NCBI GenBank assembly: GCA_007922305.1
Contig: ML677385.1
Coordinates: forward strand, 5,296,336 to 5,360,335
Direction of reading: 5' to 3'
Length of the DNA stretch: 64,000 bases
Source: Dermatemys mawii
Lineage: Eukaryota > Chordata > Testudines > Dermatemydidae
Shown here: positions 22,745-34,255 of the stretch, piece after piece
Position numbering within the stretch: the first letter of the stretch is position 1
Layout: each line of letters opens with the position of its first letter
Translations under genes and position numbers: made by a program
The notes under the pieces: generated by a model
The model's database searches: none
Seen by the model: the letters and a program-made list of their open reading frames with translations, nothing else
What the model was told of the DNA's origin: nothing

Positions 22745-25330
22745 TAGTCAAACTTTACTAATTCTGGGTCACTGAGAATGAAAATGATGCTTAAAATTGT
22801 TGTTTGGCTCTAGTTTTCAAGATATGCTATTGGGTCAGTATATACGACCCTTGACATGGGAATGGCGGAGGATAAGTGAGTTATAAAGGGAAGGGATCTC
22901 AATTTAAACCAGAAATGACTAAAATACATCTTTAACTGGATCTATGAATAAATCTCTGACTGGGTTTGGACAGTACTTGCTTTTTAGGCAAAACAATGAA
23001 TGATGCAATCTGAAGCTGGTATTGTGTCATACATGATATGCATTGCATCATGTTATTCCTAGAAGTCATGGATGATGCAATCATAACGAAGCTTACATCA
23101 CTCTGCTGAACAAATTGCCCTATATCAGCTCTAGAAATCATACAGTGTCGTGCTCTCTTATTTGTCAGTGTTTGATTTTGCAAAGGGACACATTTCTGTT
23201 TAACCAAAGTGAGCAGAGCTGCCTCGTACTTGTGTGAACAGTGCAGATAACTTCTGCTATGTTTGTGGTGAAGTGACTTTTGCATCACAAAAGCACAGTA
23301 TAACCACTATGGTTAAGAAAGCCTATCACCTTTATTTTGGCTGCAAAATTGGAGATCAGGACAAGAGGTGGGCCCCACACATATGCTGCAACACTTGTGC
23401 AACAAATCTTCGCCAGTGGTTGAACAGGAAAAGGAAATCTATGCCTTTTGCAGTGCCAATGATTTGGAGAGAGCCAACAGATCATACCAGTAATTGTTAC
23501 TTCTGTATGGTGCCTCCAGTTGGGAAAGGTATGTCAAAGAAGAAAAAGTGGACTGTGCATTATCCAAACATTCCATCAGCTATATGCCCCATACCCCACG
23601 GAGAAGGACTGCCGGTTCCTGATGCACCAGAATCATTCTCACTTGAGTCAGACGAGGAAGAGGATGAAACTTCTGGTCCTGAACCATCAATGTCACAGGA
23701 CCCACATTTTCTCCCATCCTCCTCCTCTGAACCACACCTCATAACACGAGCTGAACTGAATGACCTTGTCAGGGATTTGGAACTACCCAAGTGTAAGGCA
23801 GAGCTGTTGGGCTCCAGACTACAGCAGTGGAATCTCCTGGCAGGTGATGTTAGGGTTTCCATGTTCCGTGACCGTCAAAAGGATCTTGTCCCATTCTTCT
23901 TCATGGAAAGTGATCTTGTAGTCTGCAACAACATCGATGGTGTGATGGCAGTCCTCAACATCGTTCACGATCCAGATGAGTGGAGACTCTTCATTGATTC
24001 ATTGAAGACAAATCTTAAAGCTGTTTTGCTGCATAATTGCAATGTTTTGCCATCAATTCCAGTTGGTCATGCAGTCCATATGAAGGAAACCTATGACAAC
24101 ATGAAACAACTTTTGAGGTGCATCAACTATGACCAACATCAGTGGCAGCTTTGTGGCAATTTGAAGGTTGTTGCTCTCTTGCTTGGTCTGCAGACTGGAT
24201 ACACAAAGTACTGTTGTTTTCTCTGCGAATGGGATAGTCGTGCAAGAGATTCCCACTACATCAAGAAAGATTGGCCACTCCGACAGTCATTGGAGCCTGG
24301 GAGGAAGTGTTCAGCATCCACCACTTGTTGAATCAAGGAAGATTTGATTACCACCCTTACACATCAAGCTGGGTCTGATGAAGAACTTTGTCAAGGCCAT
24401 TGACAAAACACAAGCAGCTTTCAAGTACCTCCGTGGAAAATTTCCAAGGTTAAGTGAAGCTAAGATAAAGGAAGGTGTCTTTGTTGGTTCTCAGATTCGT
24501 GAACTTCTTTGAGATGATGCATTTTGATCATGCACTGCGTGGCAAGGAAAAGACGGCATGGAAAGCCTTCCAGTCAGTGGCAATACATTTTCTCGGAAAC
24601 AACAAGGCAGACAACTACAGGTTGTTGGTGGAAAACCTCCTCAAGGCATACAAAAGCCTTGGTTGCAACATGTCACTAAAGATACATTTTTTGCACTCTC
24701 ATCTAGATTTTTTTCCACCGAACTGCGGAGCAGTGAGCGACGAGCACGGCGAGCGATTTCACCAGGACATTGCAACAATGGAGAAACGCTATCAGGGCAA
24801 ATGGAGCCCATCAGTGCTTGCAGACTATCGCTGGACAGTGACAAGAGATGCTCCATTTAATGAATACAAGAGACAAGCCAAGAAGCGCCGAGTAGACACT
24901 GAATAGGACTAAACTATGTACATAATAGTTTTTTGCCTTTTGCTTCATAATACATTTTATTTATATAACCCTTTTGCTGATTTTTAAAGTGTTACATAAA
25001 CAGGGCAGGTGAAATATTACCATGTAAAGCAACCATAAGCACATGAAAAGACCTAGGTTTACAATTTGATTAAAACTCTACTATCTACACAATATACATA
25101 GACATAAAATGTAAAAACTTAAATATCTTAGAAACAGTAGCCAATCAGTTGTTTTAATTGTCATATTTGAATTCAGCACATCAAAATACATAATAAATAT
25201 CCCATTTTATCTCTGAAGCAGATGACTTCTAAAAAATTGTAGACCAGTGCTATCTAAGCATGCCAGTTACTTGTTTCTAGCTCAGATACCCAGCGTATCG
25301 GGCTACCGTCTATTATTAAAGAACTCTGGA
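22745..25330 (+). mobile_element. Unclassified transposon with large degenerate ORF
   Basis: Repeat unit inferred around the broken ORF at 23234-24906. Conserved-looking non-coding sequence extends both sides: upstream 'gggtcactgagaatg' and 'atggcggaggataagtg', downstream a long A/T-rich 3' part to about 25330. I recall this whole block as a dispersed repeat in turtle assemblies but do not know an accepted class for it. The ends and any target duplication were not identified; boundaries are approximate, with the left one set where DIRS copy B stops matching. Confidence 0.6.
23234..24906 (+). pseudogene. Broken ORF of unknown family (transposase-like, Cys-rich)
   Basis: The first 365 codons are open from a GTG at 23234 in a frame that ends at 24331. 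The frame then moves by a small indel near 24305, meets in-frame TGA codons at 24345 and 24510, and shifts again near 24522 into a frame that ends at 24906; together about 550 codons. The N-terminus has paired cysteines (C8/C11, then a CCxxC near residues 52-56 and a CxxC about 30 residues on) that look zinc-binding. An acidic Ser/Glu/Asp stretch lies near residues 135-152. 'GYTKYCCFLCEWDSRAR' puts another CCxxC at residues 327-331. The C-terminal part has 'SDEHGERFHQDIATMEKRY' and 'QGKWSPSVLADYRW', and ends Lys/Arg-rich. I recognise close relatives as uncharacterised multi-copy proteins in animals but not a named transposase fold; no DDE triad can be assigned by eye. Confidence 0.7.
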
Positions 25331-25581
25331 CTCTCTGTGGCTCCCTGAGTGTTCCTCTCACAGCCATTTCAACTCTTTACCCTCCAGTTATGGATATTCC
25401 ACATTTTCACACCATGTGGTAGGTAGATATCTTAAAGAACCTGTGAGAGTAGCGTCCCCCTCCTTGAGATCTAAATGTTGTGCTGGGAAGGTTAATGAGT
25501 TTCATATGCTCTTTTTTCTTTCCATTCAGCATCCTTTCTAGTAGCAGTACCATTGGTCACAAAGGTTACTGAGATTCTAGG
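25331..25581. other. CASK: Intronic sequence, nothing recognised
   Basis: Short stretch between two elements; could be the outer part of the unclassified transposon. Confidence 0.3.
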
Positions 25582-25589
25582 GCTAATTA

Positions 25590-26194
25590 CACCTGGGGAA
25601 ATTTTGCACCACTGTGCAATGCAGAATTTGTGCAGAATTCCATGTTTCCTTGCATAATTGGGGCTGCAGAGCTGCTGGACGCAATTAGGGACCTCTGGAC
25701 TCTGCAGAGCCTAGCTCACATTGAGTGGAACACCCAGCCCAGAGGCTGCATGCTCTTGCTGTCTGGCTTGATCTTCATTCTCCCAGGGATGGGAGAGGGC
25801 ATGGGAGATCGAGCTCTGACAAAGGGTGTGGAAGGGGAGGGTTGTACACATCGTGTCCCATGGTGGAACAGTTAAGCTGAGGGGGGAGGAAAGGCTCTTG
25901 TGGGTACAGGTGTCTGGGCCCGGGGTGGGGGTGTGGGCATTGAGGCTGGGCTCTGGGGGGGCCCCACGCAGCCCTCTCCAGCTCCTCCCAACTGGAATTA
26001 ATTTGTTGTAAGGGATTCTTTAACTATCTACTCCTCAGGGAATTGTTGTTTGTTTTTGTCTGTATTGTTGACATTACATTACAATCGACAATAAATAAAT
26101 TACCAAAATAACTGAAACTGGAGTGATATTGTGTTATTTTGACAAATAAAATATGCAGATTTTTAATTTTTTTGGTGCAGAATTCCCCCAGGAG
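25590..26194. mobile_element. Terminal-inverted-repeat element, 605 bp
   Basis: 'cacctggggaaattttgcacc' (first 20 used) at the left mirrors 'ggtgcagaattcccccagg' at the right: inverted ends over about 21 bases. The 8-bp flanks agree only in a central taat, so the duplication is weak. The middle is G-rich (25790-25990). hAT-like by appearance; no transposase. Confidence 0.6.
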
Positions 26195-26202
26195 TATAAT
26201 GG

Positions 26203-27585
26203 TGTACCAAAGTTCACATGCAAACTCCTGGAGAATATGGTCTTAATATTCTCTATTGAGAAAGTTAAGATGAAACACTGTAGTATTGTAAACAGATTGT
26301 TCATTTAAAAACTGTTTACTAAAAGAAAAGACAACAAATTGTGAACTTACTGTTGTACTTACTAAAGAGGCTTCAGCTTGGAGTGAATTTTTACAGGAGA
26401 ATTATAGTCATAAAGAAAGAACGAACACACACAGACGCTCTTACTGTAGCAATGCAAATGTCTTTGCTCTAACAAAACCAATCAAGCTTTGAAAAAATTC
26501 TTTCTCTGAATAGCAGTTGTTACTATTATAAATTGCTGTGGCATATTGCCTGAGTGACTGCTGGCTTGTAAGAAAAAACCTATTTACTGCTATGTTCTTT
26601 CCAAAAGTACACTCCCTGTGTGTGGCACTTAAGCACGTGGATATAAAAAATTACTTGGTGGCTATGCAAGTGTTTACAATGGTTTTATAATAGAAAGAAG
26701 AATTTCATTTAATGCCTTGTAATGGTGTCTGACACCTAATAAATTCACTACAGATTGAATTCTATTGGCACTAAACATTAGTGTTCACAATCTTGTGTAT
26801 TGTGTTTTATCAGTCTCTGTAATGTTGTAATTCATCAGCTCTAATACAGTCTATTGATACCTTGTTACTGTTCAAGTGGCTGCATGGTCTTCTGGGTCAA
26901 CACTGGGTATTGTTCATGATAACACACTACTGTAGTATTGCTGTCACTTTGTTTGCAATGCATATGAGAAGATGTAAACAGTTTGAATATTTTTAAATAT
27001 CAATATAAATGAGGTTATCCTGTATTTCCATAATAGAATGTTCTAGAAAATGTGAAAAATTAGTGATTCTCTATTAAACTAGCGAAGTCTTTAAAAATCT
27101 AATTAAAATACCAAAATAATCCATGTAATTTGAGATAATTGTTAATAGTAATGTTCTAAATTGTTAAACAGAAATATGAACAGTGTTGTCCTTATTTCTG
27201 ATACTTTTATGCCTCGTGAAACTTGTATTACCCCTTTCTTTTTCTTTTTTCTCTCATCATGCTTTCTCTAGTGTGCTTCCTTCTCTTTTCTTTCCAGTTG
27301 CATGCCTTGCACACAGTTTTAAATTCAAAGGTTCTCTGTTTCAGCAATTGTGCAACAGCAAAATCTTTTAGGCTAAGGATTTTAAAGTGTATGCTAATGG
27401 TTTCTTTATCCAGTTGCCGGGATAAATCAGTGTATGCACATTATTTCGCTTCCTTACTCTGAATGCTGACTGACACCATCGTAACACACACTGTCTACAA
27501 AATTTTCTATGTTTGAAAGGCAGTGTTGCACACTTACTGCGCATGTATATTGTACAGATTTTTTTTTTCTTTTCAAGGGCCTAAT
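26203..27585. other. CASK: Intronic sequence, nothing recognised
   Basis: AT-rich, with a pyrimidine-rich section at 27225-27300. No domain in any frame. Confidence 0.5.
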
Positions 27586-28440
27586 CCACTGTTCCCTCTA
27601 ATTTTTTCCACTCGTGTGTGGAATGAATTTTGTTATGTGCACCAGTATGGAGATGATGTGTGACACATCACCTTTGTATTGGTACATGTAACAAAATTCA
27701 TGTGGTGGGGGTAGGGCCGAGGAATTCTTGAGGGAGGGAGGCTCAGGCCTGGGGTAGAGGGTTGGGGTGCAGGGGGGTGAGGGCTCCGGCTGGGGCTGTG
27801 GGTTCTGGGGTGGGGCCGGGGATGAGAGGCTCAGGGCTGGGGCAGCGGGTTGGGGTTCAGGGGTGTGATGGCTCTGGCTGGGAGTATGAGTTCTGGGGTG
27901 GAGGTAGGGCTAGGGATGAGGGGTTTGGGGTGCAGGAGAGTACTCCGGGCATACAAAGGGGAAAGAGGAGACCCCCCCGCAGTGCTTTCTCCTTGCAGCA
28001 GCAGCAGCACCTGTCCCTGCTGCAGAGCTCTGGGCCTTGGGCTTCAGGATAGCCGGCCCCAGCAGGTCTGGCCTGGGGGGAGCTCTGCCCGGGCCGCCTC
28101 TGGGTCTGGGCTGCTCCACGCTGCCCCAGCCCCAGCTCTGGGATCAAACTGCGTTGCGCCCGCTGCACCTGGTCCGGCATGGGCCACACCGCCCTGGTTG
28201 TGCTTGGAGGCTATGCCTGGTTCAGATCAGGCTGAGGCTAGGTCTGTGCTACCCTGGCTGTGCCTGGGCACAATCTGTCTGCGGCTGTGTCTGGGCCGCA
28301 AGGTGAGTTGGGGTTGGGGGAGGGACACCCCTTCTGCAGCAGGTTGGGGGAGGGGAGCCCCTCCCCCAGTTGCAGCAGATCCCCAGGCATGCAGCCCAAA
28401 CCCTCCTTGCCCCGAGAACCTGCACTGAAAAATTTCCTTT
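27586..28440. mobile_element. GC-rich hAT-like repeat, left end only
   Basis: Left terminus 'cactgttccctctaattt' followed by 'gaattttgttatgtgcacc' and its inverted partner 'gtacatgtaacaaaattc' (27625-27700), then a G-rich low-complexity region. Overlapping long ORFs on both strands follow base composition and are not genes. The right terminus is missing at the junction with the Harbinger fragment; that junction is approximate. Confidence 0.5.
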
Positions 28441-29313
28441 CTGGGGAAAAAAGCCACTATGTGGAATCTCCTCTGGTGTTTGTCCTTTGCCAAGCATCGG
28501 CCACCGCAACTGGCTATCTTCCTCCTGGCTTGAGAAGAGCTCGCTTCCGAGGATAGCGTCCTGCTCTTTGTAGAAACAGCAGGTCACGGGGGCAGCACCC
28601 GAGCGGCCGTTTGCGTCATGGGTTATGTGGTAGGCATCCCGCAGCTCCTTCACTATAACCCTGCAATGCACTGTGTCCTGGGCATGGCCCCTTTCTGTCC
28701 CTTGATATCTGCCTGTAGGTATTGTAATTCCTACAGCTGGAGTGCAGCTGGGACTGCACAGCTTCCTCCCCCCGAACACTGATGAGGTCCAACAGTTAGT
28801 CATTGCTCCATCCTGGGGATCGCCTGGTGCGTGGAGACATGGTCACCTGGAAAGATGTGCTGAGAGCACTCCACGCCTTGCTGAGCAAACAGGAAGGGGA
28901 TTTTCAAAATTCCCAGGTAATTTAAAGGGCGGGTCTGCCAGTTGATCACCTGAAGGCAGGGCAGTAGAGTTCAAACTGATGACCAGTGTGGCTTGAACAG
29001 GCATTGTGGGTCACATCTTGCTCCAACCTGACATTGATGGGTGGTTTTTTTGGGAGAGGATGTAATCAATTTAAATTTGTTTTATAAAAATAATTTATGT
29101 GAATGCTTGCTGACAGGCCCAATCAGAGCACATTAACAGACCAGGGCGATGGCACATCAAACATTGTTCCTCTAGCCGAAGTGGTTACCAGGAGCGCTCT
29201 AGCCGCGGGGTCAGAGTGCCCTATGTGCCTTACTAGTGTGGACGCGTCATGAGTTACAGCTCTGACACTGGGCAGCTTTAGTGCGCTCTGACTTGGCAAA
29301 TGTAGTCAAGCCC
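28441..29313 (-). mobile_element. Harbinger element fragment
   Basis: Ends in 'tgtagtcaagccc' followed by TTA at 29314-29316, the same terminus as the 1.7-2.4 kb MITE. Carries on the minus strand a remnant of the DNA-binding protein that accompanies Harbinger transposases. The nuclease ORF itself is not visible. Contains at 29007-29095 a segment that recurs inverted at 31568-31655. Confidence 0.65.
28500..28803 (-). pseudogene. Myb/SANT-like DNA-binding ORF remnant of Harbinger
   Basis: The frame reading from 28803 downward contains 'HAQDTVHCRVIVKELRDAYH', then 'ANGRSGAAPVTCCFYKEQ' and 'DAILGSE'. This matches the conserved 'VxCRVKxKELRxAYHKxxEANGRSG...CxFYxELxAILG' segment of the Myb/SANT-like proteins (MSANTD-type) that Harbinger elements encode as their DNA-binding partner. 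The upstream tryptophan-rich SANT helices are missing or out of frame. No full transposase is seen nearby, so this copy is non-functional. The ORF's tail beyond about 28500 runs into GC-rich repeat sequence. Confidence 0.75.
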
Positions 29314-29344
29314 TTAGTAAAGTCAGAATATAACACATCTACTA

Positions 29345-29900
29345 CTTCTCCTTATCCACAAAGCTCATTACGCTGCCAAAGAAAATGATTAGGTTGGTTT
29401 GAAACGATTGTTTTTTGACTAGAATCATGAACTCAGTCTTTCATGAATCACTTTCACCCAAGCTGCCTTCAAATTCTAAACCAGTTCCTTCCTGTTTATC
29501 AAAATCAATCTAGAACCGCCTCTCCGCTAGTAGTTTTCTCTAGCTTCTGAAATAAAAAATTGTCTGTGATACGTTCCAAGAACTTGTTGGATAATATGTG
29601 CTCTGCTGTGTTGTTTTCCCAACTGATGTCTGGGTAGTTGAAGTCCCCCATTACCACCAAGTCCTGTGCTTTGGATGATTTTGTTAGTTGTTTATAAAGA
29701 GCCTCATTCACCTCCTCCTTCTGTTAGGTGGTTTGTAGCAGACCCCTACCATGTTATCACCCTTGGTTTTTTACCCCTTTTTATACTTTCCCAGAGACTT
29801 TCAACAAGTCTGTCTCCTATTTCCATCTCAGCCTCAGTCCAAGTTCATACATATTTTATATCTGAGCCAACACCCCCCTTTTAGGTATGTGTCAAGCATA
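29345..29900 (-). mobile_element. CR1-type LINE fragment, endonuclease region
   Basis: Minus-strand fragment containing the apurinic-like endonuclease part of CR1 ORF2. Flanking sequence on both sides (29345-29500 and 29720-29900) looks like the same LINE. Internal piece only: no RT and no 3' tail. Confidence 0.7.
29505..29711 (-). pseudogene. CR1 ORF2 endonuclease remnant
   Basis: Reading on the minus strand: '[20 protein letters not shown]' followed by '[18 protein letters not shown]' and '[17 protein letters not shown]'. '[13 protein letters not shown]' is the conserved catalytic GDFN motif of the LINE APE endonuclease in CR1. About 68 codons are open before a frameshift on the 5' side. 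The retained motif is intact, but the ORF is a fragment. Confidence 0.85.
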
Positions 29901-30009
29901 CCAGTTCTGAGCCTCAGTAGTCTGCTGTTGGTACATGCTCTTAACATGCCAGTTCAAAGTTCCCTATCCAGAGGATCGTGGCTCACATGGGTGGGCAGAT
30001 GAGGTAGGG

Positions 30010-31110
30010 TGTGACGGTGCTGTTCCTGGTGTGACCCACTGAGAGTGTCAGATCAGGACAAATTGCTTCCAAAAGGGGCAATTACAGCCCAAAGCTGGGG
30101 TTTCTCTACCCTAAAGGCAAACCAAACCAGCCGAACAGAAAAGACTTTGGTTTCGCCCCACTGGCTAGCCACAAGTCACACAAGCAATTCCCTTAGATAC
30201 TCCAGCTTCCCAGTATCACCACCAGCAGCCACCTGTCCTGGGGACAAATGGTTATGAAAAGCAATACCCCAAATAAAGGAAACGGTTCTCCCCGATTCCA
30301 AAGAATCAGGCCCCAGACCCAGGTCAATACACAAATCAGATCTCACCCATAAATCACACTGTAGCCAATCCTTTAGAATCTAAAATCTAAAGGTTTACTA
30401 TACAAGGAAAAAGATATAGGTGAGGGTTAGGAATGGTTAAAGGAAATGCAGTAATGGCTTGCATCAGTTGTAGAATAACTGCAGGTTCAAATCAGAGTCT
30501 CTGGAATACATTCCCTGGAGGAATGGGTCATCAATCCTTTGGCCAGACCGCCCCTTTTGTAGCAAAGTCCCATCCAGAAGTAGGAGCCAGACTGGAGATT
30601 AAAGACAAAATGGATATGTTTCTCCCAGGTTTATATAGACTTCCTCTTGTGGGTGGAGACTGCCTCCTTCTTGCTAATCAGAGTCCAGTTGTAAAACGGA
30701 GTTTCAGAGCCATGTGGTCCAGTTACATGACTCTTCAAGATTCAGCACCTGAGCAGCCAGGCCACATTCCTGGGGAAGCTCGGGTGTGGACAGGCATCTA
30801 CGAAGTTCATTGTTAGCTTGATTGGAACTTGATGGGCCATCAGGAAGGCCAGGCGGAGCTAACAGTAACTTTGTCTGAGATTTCACCCAAAAGCAAGCAT
30901 AAGTTTGAAATACAGACACTATACAGCCAATCTTCATAACTCTAGCTACAAACAAGATACACACATACAGATAGCATAATCATAATCAGTAGACCATAAC
31001 CTGGTTGTAGATACCTTATATGACCTCCTTTACCTAAGATTTGGTGCCCCTACAGGACCTTACTTGCACCAATGATCTATATGATTCCAGATAATTTTTG
31101 TAACGTGACA
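30010..31110. mobile_element. ERV solo LTR, 1,101 bp, 5-bp duplication
   Basis: Starts TGTGACGG and ends ACGTGACA, with TG...CA type ends. Perfect 5-bp duplication taggg at 30005-30009 and 31111-31115. No gag, pol or env sequence is present, so recombination between two LTRs has removed the interior. I recognise this as a common reptile-type LTR. Transcriptional orientation could not be decided from the sequence. Confidence 0.8.
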
Positions 31111-31115
31111 TAGGG

Positions 31116-33060
31116 GATTTTGGCTCAGACCTCCTTTGAGAAGACAGGGCACTCCACATCCCAGTTCATATAGTGATATATGGAGAGGGGCTTTGTACAC
31201 CCTAGAAAGGCAGGGGACCCCCCCAAGAACCCAGATAACATGACAAGGTGAAATGTGGGAGGTCGGACCATAGATGGCCAGTGGCACCCCAGATCCTGGC
31301 ACGCTCACAGGGAGCAGGACTCAGAAACCAACTGAGGGCAAGGACCCCAGTTCCCAGTTCACATGGGGGTGGGGGGGCAGGGAGAAGGGCTCAGAGAGCT
31401 CCTAAAGGAATCGGGTTCCCAGATCCTACCATACACATACAATACAACAGACTGGCACTCGAGAAGCTGCTCTGCCCCATCTTCCTCTAGTTCCCCTGCT
31501 ACTCACCCCCATACCTCCTTTCCAGTCTCTCTCCACGTCTCACTTCCCCTGTCAGCAAGCATTCGAATAATTTAAATTTGTTTTATAAAAATAGTTTGAT
31601 TACATCCTCCCCCAAAAAACCCACCCATCAATGTCAGGTTAGAGCAAGATGCCCCTTTTTTCCTCACTTTAAATTCAGATCTCCACCCTGGGTTGGATTG
31701 GGATATAGTGCCTGTATGGTGCTTGGATTCAGTGACCATACCTCACCTGTGGTGCTAGCCACGTTCTCTGATGCAGAGGTGGCTTTCAAGATTAGTTTTC
31801 TCTCTGCATATATGCAGTGTAATCCATTAGGCTCATGATTAGGTGTGTGAGCCTATAACTGCTTGGCATGCACCTAACTAGAGAAGCAAACTCTTCTTTA
31901 AAAAATAATAATTTAATTTGGTTTTCTGCAAAGGGCTGGTAGGTGCTATGCACTCTGATGTAACCCTTAACCATGACCTTGGTGAGATGCTGTGAATCCT
32001 GGCTGAGCTTTGTCTGTATGCAAAAAAGTTACCAGAATGTGTCAACTTTAGAAAAAGGTTGTTTTTTCTGTAGCAGTTGTGTCTTGGGAACTCCCTTGGC
32101 TAAGTGACCCCAAATTTGGATCACTGATCTTATCTGGAGCCCCGAGGCACATAAAATTTGGTTCCATGGATTGTTTTGAAATAGATTTTAGTGCACTTTA
32201 AACAGTTAAGCTTTAAAGAGAGAGCAGGTCTTAACCTTAACTCTAGCAGAAATGCCTCTTTGCTACAAAAAAGTATTGTTGGTTTAGGTAAGACAGGCAT
32301 TTAGATATCATCTCAGTAGTTATAACAAAAATATTTGACTTGTGCTTTGTAAATTGCGATCTTTTGTGAGGGACATAGAATGATCTCTGAAAACAAGGAA
32401 CCAAGGATAAGTTTGTCTACAGTGGAGACTGGCTTTTTAAAATTTCCTTAAAGTTTAAATCAGCAATTGATTGGCTGCTGTAAATAGTATTAGTTTTCCA
32501 TCTTATGTAAGATGGGAAAAAAGCAGAGATTGCACAATCCCTGACAAAATGTTATGCATAGGATTTCAAATTATGTTTGCCTTCTACTTCACTTGCAAAT
32601 ATAAACCATACCAGTTATTTTTACAAAGCATCTGCTATTCCTCTGCTTTTTTTTCCATGGCAGGAACTCTGGGTTTCTACAAGAAGCATATCTTTTAAAA
32701 CTGTAATGCTGCTTTGATATTTAGGCCCCTAACCTGTCTATTTGCATGTTCTTTTGCTTTGGTTTTGGATTCTGTCAATATGGCAGTTTCAATCCAGAAG
32801 TTGTTTTCAAATAGCTCAGTTGATGAATTTATACCAGGTCGGAAGATGAAATTTGTGCAGCATAAACATTGCTCTTTCCATTCTAACTAGTGAAGTTTTA
32901 TGAATTAGTAACAAAGTATAGACAAACTTGCCAATGTCCTTATTGTAGTCTTAGTTTAACCACTCCAAACCTTCAACTAAACAATGCCACAAAGATCCAG
33001 GAACATCACATGGCCCTCGCTAACAAACCACTGCTTTAATCCATTCAGCCTCACACCACA
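31116..33060. other. CASK: Intronic sequence with an inverted-repeat partner segment
   Basis: 31120-31500 is moderately GC-rich, possibly an unrecognised repeat. 31568-31655 is an inverted copy of 29007-29095. 31660-33060 is AT-rich with no recognised gene. Confidence 0.45.
31568..31655 (-). repeat. Inverted copy of the 29.0 kb Harbinger segment
   Basis: 'gattacatcctcccccaaaa' and 'cccatcaatgtcaggttag' here are the reverse complement of the 29007-29070 sequence. The adjoining AT-rich block 'aatttaaatttgttttata' has the same orientation in both places while its flanks are inverted. Confidence 0.75.
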
Positions 33061-33062
33061 GT

Positions 33063-33472
33063 CTTAGGTTGACCTACATTAGGTCGACCTACAGCCACCA
33101 CAGTGTTTATTGCAGTGGCTGATGTCCACCCTACTCTCCTACTGTCAGTGGTGCACATCTTCAGTAGAGCACTTCCACCAATTGAAGAGGGGCAATGTGG
33201 GAGGCTAAGAGCCGGGATCTCAGCTCCGTGCGGCTCCCCGCCAGGAGCCCAGCCACCCCCAAGCTTCTTGCCTCCCTGCTGGAAGTGGGGAGCTGGATGG
33301 GCACAGCCTAAGGCAGCTGGGCTATAACTGTATGGCTTTATTGTCAATTTCAGGGCTTCATCAGGGAGCACTGAAATTAAAAAGACAGGCAACAGCTGAT
33401 GTAAGTAGCATTAGGTCCATGTAAGCTGCCTGACATTGACCTAATTGTAGTGTAGACCAGGCCTGACTAACA
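33063..33472. mobile_element. Harbinger-like MITE, left end eroded
   Basis: 'attaggtcgacctaca' on the left and 'attgacctaattgtagtgta' on the right are inverted. The right end 'gtgtagaccaggcc' fits the 14-base terminal module and is followed by TGA. The middle holds a GC-rich insertion-like block (33180-33310). Confidence 0.55.
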
Positions 33473-33780
33473 GTTTGGCTCAATATATCTGTCTAATTCC
33501 TAGCATTGTTCCTGGACTGTATTTTATTTGTTTGGCAAGATTATCCTTCACTCTTCCCCTTTTGAGGTGTTTGCAGTGCCCGATGCCCCTTTAGGCTTGA
33601 GAGAGAGTGGGATGAACAAAGCCAGAGGCAAAAGGAAGGGCTCGTGTGTCTCTTTCCCCTTTTATTGACTATCTCATTAAGGATCTGTGACTGTTCTCCC
33701 TGTCAGGTTTATCACAGGCTGGAATGAAGTAGTAAGCTCTGCTGTACAAGCACCAGGTACACCTTGGCAATTTGAGTGGT

Positions 33781-34232
33781 TAGGATTGCCTTAGACTCCG
33801 TCCCCCTGCAGGAAAGTTGCTGGCTGGCTCCAGCCTCTCCAACAGACAGGTAGATGTGTGTGTGCAGGGACGGGGGTAATCTTGTCCGCCTTTTCTCTGC
33901 CCTGATTTCCCTGCCTCAGCCCCTTGCTCTGGGGACCAACTCCACTCACCATCCCGCTGTACCCCGATTGCATCTGCCTCAGCCCCTCCCTCCACGGACA
34001 GTCCCCTCCCTCTGACTCACCTTGCCCCGATTGGGTAGGATGGCTCCATATCAGCTCCTCCCAGCCCAGCTCTGCAGGCAGCAGGTGAGTTCTGGGACAG
34101 GAGGGAGTAAATGTTGGAAGGACAGAGTAAGTGGGGCTGGGGTAGTTCTGGGGGCGTGCCCTGGGGGAAGGAGCAGGGCACAGGGTTGGGTAGAGTGTCT
34201 GGTTATCAGCAGTTAGAAAGTTGGCAACCCTA
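33781..34232. mobile_element. GC-rich element with hAT-like ends
   Basis: 'taggattgcc' at the left and 'ggcaaccct' at the right are inverted. The interior is C-rich then G-rich. No matching 8-bp flanks were found, so the ends are tentative. Confidence 0.4.
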
Positions 34233-34255
34233 ATCTTGGCAGGGGCTGACTAGAT

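Noticed and set aside
27850..28428. 192-codon plus-strand ORF and overlapping minus-strand ORFs
   Set aside because: Both strands are open in a G-rich repeat, amino-acid content is Gly/Pro/Ala/Ser-rich without a domain, and no splice or promoter context supports it.
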